Notes: a model not told the origin generated them from the letters alone. Numbered from the stretch's first letter, positions 46,001 to 59,326 are shown. The stretch: 64,000 bases of DNA from Bryoerythrophyllum caledonicum (GCA_963971425.1 OZ020525.1:14948187-15012186); one strand, 5' to 3'. Program-made: numbers and translations.

Positions 46001-49000
46001 ATAACAACATTATATTTACCAAGTGATAATCTTGAAAAAATAAATAAATCAACCACGTATAATTTTTTTTGGAATTGATGAATGTTATAAGATCAAGATG
46101 AAAAATATTGTTTGTGTGGATGAGAATTTGTTTATAGTCATCTTGCTCATTAAATGAAGAAAAAATCACCTTATATCATACACTCTAAGGTTTTTGAAAT
46201 ATATTATAATATCTATAATTATCTTCAATATTTAAAATATTTTTAGAAATGAAAATTCAAAATAATTTTATAATACTTTATCTCAAATTCAATTTAAAAT
46301 TAGACATTTCATTTTCTAATAGTATGTATCTAATTTATTTTTTCACCCTTGTTTCTTTAGTTATATGATGTAGTTATAAATCTAAGATACTATGTTGTAA
46401 TGTTAATATTTCAAAAAAAAAATTTCAACATTGATTTTTTATCTTCAATATCCATAAAATAAAGGTTGAAAAAAACGATGATCTAAAATATTGATTTGTA
46501 ATTAAATCAATTGAAATGAAATCCAACCACTCAATGAAATTTATATAAAATGCTCTTGATCATCAACATACTTTGCTTAATTTTAAATGCATGCGTTCCA
46601 AATTTTCTCTTTGATTTTTATAATTTCTAAACAAAAATTTGAATTAAAAAATAACATGTTGGGGATTTTTTGACATGTAGTAGCTTCAATCCTAAATTAT
46701 TGATATAGAAGCTTACTTGGTGTCTCTTTGTCATATGAGGTGCTCCTTTGCACTTGAATCGGGAATGTTTTCACCAAAACAATGATTCCAGAGTCATATT
46801 GTCCATATCAAAAGCGTCCTTTATCCTTGTTATTTTGTGTGGAAACTTGTGATCCACATAGGCCTTTCCACCGACTTCAAATACACGAAAATTTGTTTCA
46901 AACCCAAAAATACCTCCACACCGCATTCTAAAAGATAAAAACCTGACTTGAAATTGTGTTTTGAAAAATAAGAACCTATGGCAACATTGTGATTCAAAAA
47001 GAAATTGGAAATACTAGACATTGAAGTTCAGGACAATGATGTAAAGTTTTGGATCTACATTTAAGATATGATTTTTTGTTGTAAATTAAATCATCAATTG
47101 TACCAAAATTGAATTTTGAATTTATATGGTCTAATTTTAGATCATCATTGACCATTACTAAATGTCTAATAAAAAAATAGCAATTTTTTTAATTAGACAT
47201 GATTTAAGATCTTCATGTTGTCTATTTACATTTATTTTCTCTACTTAGCTCTAGAGTCCATCTATTTTTGTATCTATAGGTTATAATTGCTTCAAGAGAA
47301 TTTCAACAAAGCTATACACTCTATGATTATACATGAAGAATGTATGGGTGGTGTAGTGAATGAACAAACATTCTTTTTATGCCAACTGTCTTTAGAGACA
47401 AAAGTTCACCTTTCTTTATGGATGGGTGTATATAATAGTGTAGTTTGTAACAATTCCATATACTTCCTCACATTTTTGGATACGAAATATTTTCTTATTT
47501 TAAGAATTTTGGTTGAAATTTATACTATGAAAGAATCAAACTTAACAATGATCAAAACATTGTATACTTTCTAAATCAGTTCCATTCTTCCACCTGCATT
47601 TTTACATTTGGTTAGATTTTTAGTGCATTACACCACAATTTTGAAAAATTTCTTTCATCTTGACTATTTAAGCATCTTTTTGCCCATGGTATTCTAATTG
47701 TATAGACCTCTTTTGTTAAAGAAACCAAGAGTTTTCATGTTTTAATTCCAAATGGCACCAGACAATTGTCAGTGTATGACACTTTCAATAATGAAATATT
47801 CAAAGAGGTGTATTGATTTTATTGGAGTTAAAAGTAATCAACTACATCTTGTGTCATGTCTTCTTGCATAATGTAGGTTAATCAACAAGCTAGTGTAAAA
47901 ATAAGTTATTATTTTTTGAATAAAAAATTATAAATTTAGAAAAAATTATAGAAGAAATTTTAAGTTTGATAGTATATGACAAAAGGTATGAGTTCAATAA
48001 TTGCATTAAGTAAGATCCTACTCAAGTTTACTTTGGCAATTATGTTGTTAAAGGCGGTGGTTTACAAAAATAGTGTATATACAACACACCATTCATATAT
48101 CTAAAGTACTCTATATAATATTTAATATTGGACTAACTAGTATCTATAGAAGATCTATCCTTAAGTAGTTGACAATTTGGAAAATAATAAATGATTAAAG
48201 ATAAACGTTTGTTTCAAAAACCTTTTTAATGTAATTAGTTTATTGCAAATACAAAAGATGATGTTTCTATTATTTTGGTTGAAAAGCTAAAGCATAAAGT
48301 ACCAAGTTTTTTAACCCCCAAATTCCCAAGAGTCATTTTGGGGGGTTTTGAAGTCCTCCAAGGGTACTCTTGGGAATTTAGGTGTAAGTTGTGTTAGCAA
48401 AAGCCTACATATAAATATGATTTTCACCGAAAGAACACATTCTTCACATACAATGAAGAAAACATATTATATTTTTCTTGCTACAAATAATCAAAACATC
48501 ATGAATTTTTAGTGGAAATTTGAACATATTCATGGTTGTTATTCTACATTTTAAAATACCACAACTACAAAATTCTATGAAACTGCAAAACCATGTATCA
48601 ATTTAGTAGATTATGTCGTGGAGAACTATTAAAATTTCTATTGCTTAAGTAGCATTCATGTAGCTACTTTGATGTTAATATATTAATACATTCATTTGGG
48701 AATCATGAATTGAATAAAAAAATATGTAACAAATACAAATTTTGAAACAAAATCAACTTAAATTTGAAGTCTATACCCACAAAAGAAGCATATGTTACAA
48801 CATGAAGAATTTAAAATAGAATTTGCACATAAGAATAAAATTTCCATTATTGTTATATTTGAATCAATGATTTCTACATGTGGACCTAAATGTTATATAC
48901 CTATCATACTTGTGATAAAAAACATCAACAATGTCAAAAATTAAGCTCAAAGAACTCTAATAACTAGCTTTTAACATCATCCACTACATCCTGTTTCAAT

Positions 49001-50150
49001 GTACTCTTTATCTTTTTTGTACTGCATAGTGAACCAAATAAACTTTTTTCACTTTTAATTTCAAATCTCCAGCTCCACCTACTCCCAAAAAGAATAAGCC
49101 ACAGTAGACATTATATTATGATATTTAATATGCAAAAAATTCTATACATTAGAAATTTGGAAATTGCAATATTAAATATGCAAAAAATCTATGCATAGGA
49201 GATTTGGAAATTGCATAATCATGCATTAGTACAAGGACATTTTATAATTTGAGATATAAATAACATACATCATGATTTGATTCGAATAAATTTGTTGATT
49301 TTCCAAATATCCAAACAAAATGAAACGAGGCATACTATAAAAACGTGATGGATTTGTATTTTTGTGTATTTTTAGAAATTAGATATATATATACAAGTAT
49401 GCATATATTGGTTAAGGCAAATTTGTATTAAATTTTGAATTAATTTATTCTTGAAAAACTGATGACATAGGTTTAAGCATTAAAATCAACGTTTATTAAG
49501 CCTACTTTGAAAAAAATTCCACCTAGACAAATATTTATCTAATTTTATTATTATTATTTAACTTAAAATACATATAAAAATTTGGTTTTTAAAAAAAAAT
49601 TGTCTCATTCAACAGTATTCAAATATTAAAAAAGAACATTTTCCTATTTTTCTATTTTTGTTTTTTGAGTTTTTTGATATATTACCCTTCAATGTTGTAT
49701 TTAGTTCAAAGGGTTTGACATTTTTATTGAATCCATTTAAATATGTTCTTTTTCAATGTCTTTTCTTTCAAAATCCAATAATATAAAAATTGTTCCAAGG
49801 AGTTGGGCTTTATAATTCACATCAATTGTAGTTTTCAGAGGTTGAGACTAAGGTTTTTTTAGATATTGAATTGTCATTCAAAGGTTCATCAAGGCGTAGT
49901 TTGATTTCTTGAAATAGGTATAGCAAAGAAGACATAAATTAAATTTAAAATGTTCTTGTTGAGAATAAAACTGATACCTCAAACTATTGGTAATTTTTTT
50001 TCTATGTGCATTTGAACAACTACATTTTATACAACAATTTAAAAAAATATTTTATCATTACACAATTTTCATACTCTTTTCTAAAAGTTTTAATAAGTGA
50101 TTGTTTGGAGTTCAATGACGTTTTATTAGTAATTATTAGAGAATAGACTA
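43001..50150. other. Very AT-rich gene-poor stretch
   Basis: Long runs of A/T with stops in all frames. Apart from the 77-bp TTAA mini element at 48311 there is no recognisable gene, RNA or complete repeat. It could be old decayed transposon DNA changed by C-to-T mutation, or simple AT-rich heterochromatin; neither is shown. Confidence 0.5.
48311..48387. mobile_element. Mini TTAA element, 77 bp foldback
   Basis: TTAACCCCCAAATTCCCAAG pairs with CTTGGGAATTTAGGTGTAA, and AGTC..TTTGGGGGG partly pairs with CCTCCAAGGGTACT. Only the two termini remain. Confidence 0.75.
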
Positions 50151-50155
50151 CACGT

Positions 50156-50310
50156 CAACATCTATTATAATAGCTAGCTCCCTCTATAATAGTCAACTCC
50201 ATCTACAAACAACCAACTTTCTTCACAAATAGGGCTGTTGTAATAGATGTTGTAATGGATATTGTGTAAAAAAATATGAGTGTTGTAATAGATGTTGTGT
50301 TAATAAGCAT
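50156..50310. repeat. AT-rich foldback
   Basis: GTCAACATCTATTATAATAG near the left pairs with TTGTAATAGATGTTG copies near 50232 and 50286. Possibly a small MITE; exact ends not fixed. Confidence 0.4.
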
Positions 50311-51004
50311 GACTATTGTAGAGGACGCTCATTGTGCTTTATCCTTAGAGTTATTATACAATTAAATAGTGAGTTGTCTCTACATTAAAGCTTCAACATT
50401 TGTTTATTGCATTGCAAGACTCAAATTTAGGCTATGTGTAGCTATAATTTTTTTAGCATTCATGAGGTATAATAGATCAGTGTGGAATTTCATGCATTTA
50501 AAAAAATTTCAAATACACTCATCTATGATGAATTTAGACATAAGGTCTTGTTAAAGAAACATCTATAAGAGAACCTTAAGGTGAATGTAAATTTGAATTT
50601 AGGGACCATACTGATGCTACAGAGTCAAAAAACTAAAAATGCAACCATTCGAATCATATGCACACATCTACTACTGTATGTTCCTCTTTGTGTCATACAT
50701 GGTTGTTGCTCACATGACGCTGCATATCATAAGCTGCCCACGCAGGGCTTTGTCCTGACGGAAACTGGACACCATTCTCCACAGCAAGAGGAATCTGAAA
50801 ATGTGTACATATTAGAAACCAACTATAAATTATTTAAAGAAACCTATTCTACTTCTAACAACATCACTCTACTTTTGACAACATCACTCAAAGATATTTA
50901 TTTTATGATTCCAAAATTTAAAGATTCAAACAGAAATTGATGTACAATTCTAGCTACATTGAATTAATAATAACTATCTTGTATCTAAATTATCTCAAAG
51001 TGTG
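50311..51004. other. Spacer with an isolated GC-richer coding-like patch
   Basis: 50581-50940 is an open frame of 119 codons whose central part (about 50700-50800, AAYHKLPTQGFVLTETGHHS) has a more balanced composition than the AT-rich flanks. No family was recognised; it may be a captured or degraded exon. Confidence 0.25.
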
Positions 51005-51229
51005 TTAATCCCTAAAGGACAAAGGCATCTAAGAAGAATCTCTACTCCATTGAATCTCTACTTCCATGATAAACTCTTTGAGAATGTAACCAGAGGATCT
51101 TATCCTATACTTATATGAAATGATGTTGTAATTTTTTTTGATAATTATGACCGTACGGATAGAAAGATAATTGCAGCCAAAGTAAAAACATTTGTACTCC
51201 AAGGTACACTTGGTTCTTTTAGGGGTTAA
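51005..51229. mobile_element. Short TTAA piggyBac-like element, 225 bp
   Basis: TTAATCCCTAAAGGACAAAG at the left and GTTCTTTTAGGGGTTAA at the right. Its right half resembles the right end of 53711-54733 (AAAGATAAnTGCAGnCAAAGT). Confidence 0.82.
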
Positions 51230-52871
51230 ATTAAATGAAGCTTGAGCAAGATCAAAACAATGTTTACTTAAACATGAACATAAGTATACTTGTCAACAAC
51301 TACACATGACAACACCATATTTGATAAAAGTGCACGAAGTCATGTGCACTTTTTTTTGGAATAAATAGTAGGGGCTTTGCACCACCTTTCACATACCTAC
51401 TTGATGTAATAACGTTATTTCACTTAACAATAAAACTCCAAAACATTGTGGAAACTAAAGGAGTTGACAATAATCCACCTCTCTATTTGTAACCACAACT
51501 CCAAAAACATTAAAGACATTGATAGTTGGAGAGGTAGGCAAGTGCTAACATACAAAATTTGGAGACAAAAATTCAGGAGGGTAGGCTTTGCACGTAAAAA
51601 AAGAATTAGACTTATGTTTCAATGTGCACTTTTATTATGGCATATGCTCTTTTATTAAATAGGGTGTTAAGAAGATAAAATTGTATTCAAGTTGATTATG
51701 TTTTTTTGAACCTACGAAATTGATTTTAATACCTAAGAGAATTTCTGGTGGTTAGGATATTTGATCTTGAAGATGTCCAATTATTATTCAATGATTAATA
51801 AAAGGCATTTCCACCTTACACATTAGGTGAATGTACAACAAAATATAGTAAATATATATGAATAAGTTTCCAAGTCCTCTAGGCCAACAAAGCATTAACT
51901 CTCGTTTGCAAAATACTTGAACTTCAATTGATTAAGCCTCAACATTCTCCTATAAATAAAATTTGCTATGACCACATCTACCATTACAAAGTGTATTTGA
52001 AGCACTTAGAGTTGTATTAATAGCGATGCAACCTTGTAAATTTGTTTGATAAACTCCATCCTTGTTATCATTATCATTAAGGTTGTAAATATTTGAGCAT
52101 ATTTAAGTATATTTGGGATTATTCAAAGAATGTTGATAAAACTTTGAAGAATATACTATGGTAAGGTCCCATGAAAATTAGGAATGGACACATCAGTGAT
52201 GTCCATTGAGCCTCGTCTGTCTATGTAAGCAAACACTTGTACCAAGTTTTCCAAATCTTCAATACAAACACAATTGTACATTTAAATTAAATACAGTGGC
52301 GCTCATTAGTAACGTCTTGGACTTATTGATGGATAAAAGTCTAGAGTGGGTGCTAAACCTTTAACAACAATGGGCCGTTATAGCCGTCCAAGTATAGGCT
52401 GAATTGAATCCCCTACCCTTGTGCTCACAGTTGCATCCAAGAGGAAAGTAACTCTACATGTCGTTAACCTTTAAGGTTGGATGACCAATAACTACCAACT
52501 TAAGCTTGCTGACCTATTTATAGCGTTTGTATACGTGGTAAGACATTTTTTGGGAATTCAAAATAGGATTTCATGAATATTGCAATTGTCGTGACCATTT
52601 ATTTCTTCATATTGAAATTGCTACAAATTTTCAAAGTGGATAGTAAGCCGTGACCCATTCCTCGACTTACCATACTCTCTATTTCCACACTAAGTTGTAC
52701 CAATAACCACTTCTGCATTGACTAAAAACCGGCAGCTTTGAACCAATCATGAACTAACACCCAATCAAATCTCACTTCCTAAAATTTCGGAAATGGGGTG
52801 GGTCTGTGGTGGTTTTGGTACACTTTACCTTCACCATTATGGGGTTTGTGGTGGTTATAGGTCATCCAACC
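51230..52871. other. Spacer, nothing recognised
   Basis: AT-rich with short open frames without domains (for example 51446-51658). Confidence 0.3.
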
Positions 52872-53676
52872 TTAACCCTTGAATTTCCAAGAGTCCCCTC
52901 GAGGGACTCTAGAAGGTTTGGGCAGGTTCCTATGGTGTAATTTTCTAATGGCTTTCTTTGTTATTTTTAATGTAGAGGGACATTACTAAAAGCTTTGTGT
53001 GAGTCTAATTTTTTCCTAAATCCGGCATTTTATGAAAAAGTTATAGGGTTTTGAAGTTCAATTGGGGAGAGCAGGCACGTCAGGCAACTCCAAAAAAAAT
53101 TTCTAGGACACTCTATTGAATGTGAGATTTTCAATACCAGCTAATAATATTATTTCCTTTCATATTGTCAAAAAAAATCTCTTGTTTTTAGTGGAAACCT
53201 TCTTATTGACCATTCGGATTCTCATTCTAAAACATACTAAGTTCACAAAAAAATAACTCGCAAATTGACAATTTTTGAACCTCCACATCTTACACAATTT
53301 TATTGAATATGCTACACCCTTTTTTCTACCTCTAAAAATTGGAGTACAAGGAACTAATATCATGCTTAACATGATGGAAATAGATTTAGACCTTGTGTAG
53401 TGCAAAAATTTGACACCAAGTGAAGTCAAAGTCTGTTGATCCACGAAACAAAGGGAAGAAAGTGGACCCTTTTCTCCACTTCAAACACTATGATACTACA
53501 ATCCGTGCGGTCAAACTTTATAAAATTTTAAACTTAAATTACTTAATAAGTCTCAATTGAGATCCTACGGTTAAAACTAGAAGTGAAAGTTTTTAATTTC
53601 GTCCTTACTCATTGCATTAAAACAAACAATTTTGAAGTGTTTTTAGTGGAACTTGTCAAAGAAATTTAGGGGTTAA
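52872..53676. mobile_element. TTAA piggyBac-like element (AAATTTCCAAGAGTCC subfamily), 805 bp
   Basis: TTAACCCTTGAATTTCCAAG at the left and GAAATTTAGGGGTTAA at the right. It is collinear with 19438-20352, with an internal deletion of about 100 bp near 53190. Confidence 0.82.
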
Positions 53677-53710
53677 AGGACCATGACATTTTAAAAGAGT
53701 CCCTACTCCA

Positions 53711-54733
53711 TTAACCCCTACAGGACCGGGCTTTGTGCTTCACCAAAACCACCCCAAAATTGCCACTTTGAGATGAGATATTATTAGACTTATTTAGACA
53801 CCTTTATACTATTTTCAACCGTTGGATCTTTAAGGTAACTACTACGTGAAGACACCCTGAACTTTTTTTAAAATTTGACCATACGGATCAAAAGATAAAT
53901 GCATTTGAAGATTGCAAAATTGTTTTTTTCTATTGTACCCGGGCTGGTTTAGCATACTTTGACTCAAGGTAATGGCATGTTTTCCACTACACATTGCATA
54001 AACTCAATGGATCTATGTTCTACCTTGTGTAAAGTCATTGCATGCCAAAAATCACAAGCAATGGAGGTGTTCACGATAAGAAAAATGGCTCTTTACTTAG
54101 GAAAGCAATTTTATTTTCTACGTAGAGGAATAATTCTTGGATCTAATATCCAAACGGTGAATAGAATCATTATGTCATATTCTAAATTTTTATTTTTATT
54201 TTTTGTTTGTTGAAGAAAGTAAAATCCATCATTTTTATGCATATTTCCGTGAAAACAATGAAAGTAGCCAAGAACTTTCCTTCACTACTACCCGCCTCAA
54301 AAAAGTGCAATTGTCAAACTCTACAGTAGCACTATTCATCTCTTGGACTATAGTACCCTGCCCAACTGCCAAAAGAGTCAAGCTTTTTTCGTGTGAAGCA
54401 CCAAAACTTTTTTCCTATAAGTTAAAAAAAAAAAAAAAGATTCCCCGCAAAGATAACCCGTATTTCTATTAGCACTACAAATTTCAAGAAGTTATCTTCA
54501 AAAATGGATTTTTAGGAACATGCCAAAAATCAATTTGTCCCCCGTAGGAACAAATTGTCCTTTAATTAATTAAAAATTGCCAAAATGAATTTTTCGAGAA
54601 TGTGATAGTAGGATCTTCTTCTAAACTTATATGACATAATGTGGTAAATTTTTGGTGAATTTTGAGTGTACGGATTGAAAGATAAATGCAGTCAAAGTGA
54701 AAAAAATTGGACACTTGGTCCTTTAGGGGTTAA
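53711..54733. mobile_element. TTAA piggyBac-like element, 1023 bp
   Basis: TTAACCCCTACAGGACCGGG at the left and TTGGTCCTTTAGGGGTTAA at the right. It is the longest copy here. No transposase-like frame was seen. It starts 34 bp after the previous copy. Confidence 0.75.
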
Positions 54734-54885
54734 CAATTTCAGTCATCAAAGGACGCATGAGTTACCTATGTGTACGTATTGAAAACACCTCAATTAAGAA
54801 ATAATCCTCAACGAACTCTCGATGCACATGCCATAAAATCATGATATACTAGGTAAGGAAAGAGGAAAACCATGAGATATCTTTT

Positions 54886-54979
54886 GGCCATCACTGAGAA
54901 ATATATTATTATTTGTTCTCTCCATACTATGCACATTGCTTAACTTGTCGCTTGTGGAAGGTTTGTCTTAACAAGACTG
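54886..54979 (+). mobile_element. MITE family B fragment
   Basis: GGCCATCACTGAGAAATAT, then CTCTCCATACTATGCACATT, then CTTAACTTGTCGCTTG match the right third of 13081-13422. Confidence 0.6.
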
Positions 54980-55146
54980 AGGTCTACAGCTGATCAAACA
55001 CGAATACTGCCTTAGACAACTGAACACAGTAAATGGACCTGACGTGAACGAGAAAGGATGCGTACCTGGATTGCTCTCCAAACAGGAATCAAGCTTTGGA
55101 GGGATTCAGGTAAAGAAGAAAATAAATAGGGCCCGGATCTACGTAC

Positions 55147-56256
55147 CTGCGAATGAAGGCCATAATTATCGCCAAACACCTGCTGTTGTAAACTGTTGTA
55201 GGAAAGCTCAGAACTGGGAAATATCCCATTATACGCAGCTCCTGATGAACCACAGTTTTTTTAATCATTGAATTTAAAGCAAACTTGCCCATGCATGTGA
55301 TATTGATGTAACTGGAAGTTATAAATTCATGTACCAGCTCCGGGGTTAAGTCGTTGACGCTTTTCGGCATTTGTCAGTTCCGCTCGGAGTTTCTCCACGT
55401 CCCTTGCCATGCTCACCAAGTTCTTCTCCATCGCCTGCCGTTGGTCCAGCTGCTCAGCATTCGCCTTCTTCTCATACTCGAAAGCATTTCTGTCGGCATG
55501 TACGTACCCCATGGTCTTACATATTATACCCGGTATTGGATTTGAGGAGATCGTCGCATGTTGAATATTGGATGTAGTGTTGTTACCTGGCTCGCTGGAG
55601 CTCTGATCGAAGTGTGTCGATCTCAGTGCGGAGATTGGGAATCGCTTGCACGTCTGCACGCGCCCGCTGCAGCTCCGCTGTCAATGTGCGCACCTGGACT
55701 CCTAGTTCCTGCGAGTGCTGGTGCAGTTTCTGGCAGTCGCTTCTCGCTTGAAGGATATCCGTTTTCAGCGGCTCTGTTGCTCGCAGCTCCGCCTCCAGAT
55801 TGGCAGATTTCTCCAACAGAGACCTGATCAGTTTCGACGTCTCTAGGGGTGAGCACACTCACAGGTATAGAATGTTTAAACGCTCAAACGATCGTTTTTA
55901 TACCTGACTTGGACCTCCTTGTCGTTTTGGAGGCCTTGGATCATGGACTGCATTCTTTGGACCTCCTGTTGCGCGGCCGCGAGCTCCTGCCGGAGCGCGA
56001 CGTGAGTGGCAGCGAGACGTTGATTCTCGGTGAGGAGCCTCTGGAGCTCCGCGTGCTGGCTGGTGACTTTCTGTTCCAGGAGGAGAACGCCGGGCGGTGG
56101 ACCGTTCATCAGCGGCGGTGGACCCATGTTCTGCGGCCGGTTCTGGTTGCCATACAGTCCGGGGTTCTGTCGCATCATCCCCAGTCCAGGATTTCCGAGG
56201 GCGGTCGCACGCGCATTCAGCACTCCTTGCGCAGACATCCGGTTTCTATTGGACAT
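55147..56256 (-). CDS. FLXL: FLX-like coiled-coil protein (FLOWERING LOCUS C EXPRESSOR-like), at least four exons
   Basis: Exons 56256-55904, 55823-55587, 55489-55335 and 55241-55147 fit in phase (2, 2, 1, then 0) and give 280 residues. Residues 1-58 are a Gly/Pro/Met/Asn-rich head ([12 protein letters not shown]). From 60 to about 240 it is a continuous coiled coil with family landmarks: [60 protein letters not shown] and [20 protein letters not shown]. The C-terminus ([20 protein letters not shown]) is the Tyr/Gly/Asn-rich tail of the family. In Arabidopsis FLX works with FRIGIDA in activating FLC; in a non-seed plant that role is unlikely to be the same. Exon 4 ends at a good donor (CAG|GTACGTAG), so one short last exon below 55147 is probably missing. 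The start chosen is MSNRNRM; an in-frame ATG 12 codons upstream (MKQDRLQEELLI) is possible. Confidence 0.9.
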
Positions 56257-56959
56257 AATAAGCAGCTCCTCCTGTAGTCTGTCCTGCTTCACATTTCACC
56301 ACAGTACCGTTGCCTCATGGATTCTACGTCACCGAAGTTGGTTGAAGCTAATTGACCATGACAAGGAAAAGACTGATGTGGAAATACGAACCGACCGACT
56401 ACCAACTGAATACTTTCGTAAGACTTTGCATGGTCAAGAACAGAGATCACAGTGCGCGTGTCAAAGTAAAAAAAATCAGGCACACACAGCAATGATCATA
56501 GAGAAAATGGAGCAAGAAATTATCCAAGACTGATTATCAAGGGTTTCTCTGTGATGCCTAATAATCATGCTTCTGAAAGCTGAGAGAGTTCGAGACTTTC
56601 GACAGAGATTCATCCTTGTGTAAGTGCAAGGTTAGGGTTGAAAGCTCACTTTGCAAGAGAGGGCGATGTATGGTGCAGCTCCAAGAAGGTTACGTCGGTA
56701 ATTCTTGACCAAATGAGGCAATTGAGATACCGATGGAAGCGCAGGAACGAGGGCGACAGAAGCGAGGGGAGGAGGCGGCAAAGAGGGCGTATTGGAATGC
56801 GTGAGAGCAAGAGGGAGCGAGCTGCAGCAGACGGAGTTGGTGGCAGAACGGAGGAGGTTGCAACTGTACTGGGAGCGGGAACTGTCATGGGAAGCGGTAA
56901 AGGAGGCAGTTGGTGTACTGGTTGGCTCGGTCAACATCTGGACCCTGTGGCCGTGGCCA
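56257..56959 (-). promoter_or_regulatory. 5' leader and promoter region of the FLX-like gene
   Basis: Read on the minus strand, 56650-56930 is rich in CT and GC (TCTTGCTCTCACGCATTCC), typical of plant 5' leaders. A 5' UTR intron is possible. The inverted-repeat elements start directly beyond it at 56960. Confidence 0.4.
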
Positions 56960-56975
56960 CTACACCAAAGATGGT

Positions 56976-59326
56976 CACTACACTAAATATCACTTTTAGT
57001 GCAGTATCACGAATAGTGTAATTACGTTTGTACACTATTCGTGAATAAGTTTACAAATAGTGTTAGCCACCAATATCATCAATGATACCCCCAATCAACC
57101 CCCCAATCAACCACCTACCCCGCCGCCATGCCTTAACCCCTAAAGGACCAAACGTCCCCCCGGGGTCATTTTGGATTTTGGGCATGTACCTACAATTCGA
57201 AAAAAAATACTTTTTAATTGATTTTTTTTTTCAAGATAGGATCTGATAAGAGCTTCGTGGAGATATTTTTAAAAAAAAAATTGGATTTGTGGTTTGAAAG
57301 TTAGTACCACTTAAAGCCAAAAGTGGGACTTCGGGCACCTCCAAAATTTTTGACAAAAGTTTCTATTGACATTGAGATTTTTCACACACATAAAGAATAT
57401 TTCCTAATTTAGAAATTTAAAAAAAATAATCTTGTCTTTAGTGTAAAAAGGCATTTTATTCCAAGTCAAACATTTTCACACAGTTTCGGGCAACGGGGGA
57501 AAAAAACTTCATCTTTTCTACATAAAACCTAGAGATCTTCATATTTTTCACTTTTTTTTTTTTCAACAACAATATATGGTGAAAACCTTCTTATTGACCG
57601 TTTGGATTATCATTTGAATACATACGTAGTTCACAAAAAAATAAAACGTGAAATGGCAATTTTTGAACCTCCACTCCTTGCACACTTGTTTTGAATATGC
57701 TACACCCCTTTTTTACCTCTAAAAGTTGGTGTATTGGGAAATAACATCATGCTTAAGACAATGGTAAAGGATTTAGACCTTGTACAATGCAAAAATTTGA
57801 TACAAAATGAAGTCAAAGTCAGCTGATCTACTCAACACAGGGATGAAAATGAACCATTGTTTTGACTTTAAACACTAAAATCTATCAATCCGTGCGGTGG
57901 ATTGCAACCAAAATTTGATGGCATGTTTATATGGAAGTCTATTTTAAGATCTTACGGTTGAAAATCCAAAATTCACTTTAAAATGTGATTTTCATGTCTC
58001 TTTTTGACAGTGGCAGTTTTGGACTGGTTTTAGAGCGAATTAGGTCGTGGTCCTTTAGGGGTTAACTAACCATCCACCCTCATTCTCAATCCCATATTAT
58101 CCCCCCTTGCATTTGCAGATTTTATCACTCTTACAGTTTGGTGATGCAAATTAATATTTTTTGAACTTTTAATCCTTTCAACATTTTGCTTTGTAAAGTT
58201 CCTACTTGTTCAACTTTTTACTTTCTAACTTTTAACTTTTAATTGTTTTCTTACTTTTCCTACTTTTTACCTTTTCAACTTTTTACTTTTTAGACTTCCT
58301 ACTCATTCAACTATTTATTTTTCAACTTTTAACTTTTTATTTATTTTATTACTTTTCTAATTTTTACCTTTTCAACTTTTACTTTTTTTGACTTCTTACT
58401 TTTACAACTTTTTACTTTTATAAACTTTTTACCTCTTTACCCTTTTACCATTTTCAACTTTTTACTTTTCAAATCTTTACTTTCTCTCACCCTTACTTTT
58501 TCTTAACCCTTACTTTTCCTAACCTTTACTTTTACAATCCATTATTTTTTCTTATCCATATTTTTTGAACTTTTACTTTTTCAATCTCTTATTTTTTCTA
58601 ACCCTTATTTTCCAAATCCCTTACTTTTTCTAAACTTTACTTTTTAAAACCCTTACCTTATCAATCCCTTACATTTCATACTTTTACTTATCATTCTCTT
58701 ACTTTTTCTAAGCCTTACTTTTTCAATCCTTTTCTTTACTTTTCAAATCCCTCCTCTTTTTAGAAATATTGTTTTTCAAATGTCTCCTTTCTCAAATGTT
58801 ATCTTCTTGAATCTTTTACTTTTTTAATACTTTAAATTTTAAGCACCTTTTCAAAAAATACTTTTGAAAAAGGTTAACTTTTTCAATGTTTACTTTTCCA
58901 AATGTTAAAGGTACATTTTTCAAACATATACTTTGAAAAATGTTTCTATTGTTTCATGTTTCTATTGTCTATTTTTCCAAATAAAATTCTTTTCAAATGT
59001 CTACTTTTTATATGTGTATTTATTCAAATGTTTATTTCTTCAATTGTTACCATTTTCAAATATTTCCATTTTCAAGTGTTTCCATTCTCAAAGGTTTCCA
59101 TTTGAAAATGAAAACATACTCAATACACATAATCTTCTTCTACTCTTGATACATTAATTGTGCACAAGTGAAAAATATATATTGCAATCTTAAGTGGAAT
59201 TCCCAAATAGTGTTGTAGTTGACATTTAGTGTATTGATTTGTCACTACACTAATTGCCCAGTTCACAATTAGTGTACGGGTTCGCATTTAGTGTACACTA
59301 CACTAATAGTGATATTTAGTGTAGTG
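56976..59326. mobile_element. Family C element inserted in family D and itself hit by a TTAA element
   Basis: CACTACACTAAATATCAC at the left and GTGATATTTAGTGTAGTG at the right are exact inverted repeats. The inner repeats (AGTGTAATTACG, ACAAATAGTGTTAGCC and ACACTAATTGCCCAG) and the CTTTTTCAA-rich interior match 33838-35103. Without the nested TTAA element it would be about 1.4 kb. Confidence 0.8.
57133..58065. mobile_element. TTAA piggyBac-like element, 933 bp, innermost insertion
   Basis: TTAACCCCTAAAGGACCAAA at the left and GTGGTCCTTTAGGGGTTAA at the right. Collinear with 40013-40946. Both TTAA are intact. Confidence 0.9.

Noticed and set aside
43001-50150. Possible LTR retrotransposon or other large element
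   Set aside because: No pair of long terminal direct repeats, primer-binding site or polymerase-like frame could be recognised.
56976-59326. CACTA (En/Spm) assignment from the CACTACACTA start
   Set aside because: No matching 3-bp flanks were found and no CMC transposase is present, so the class is left open.
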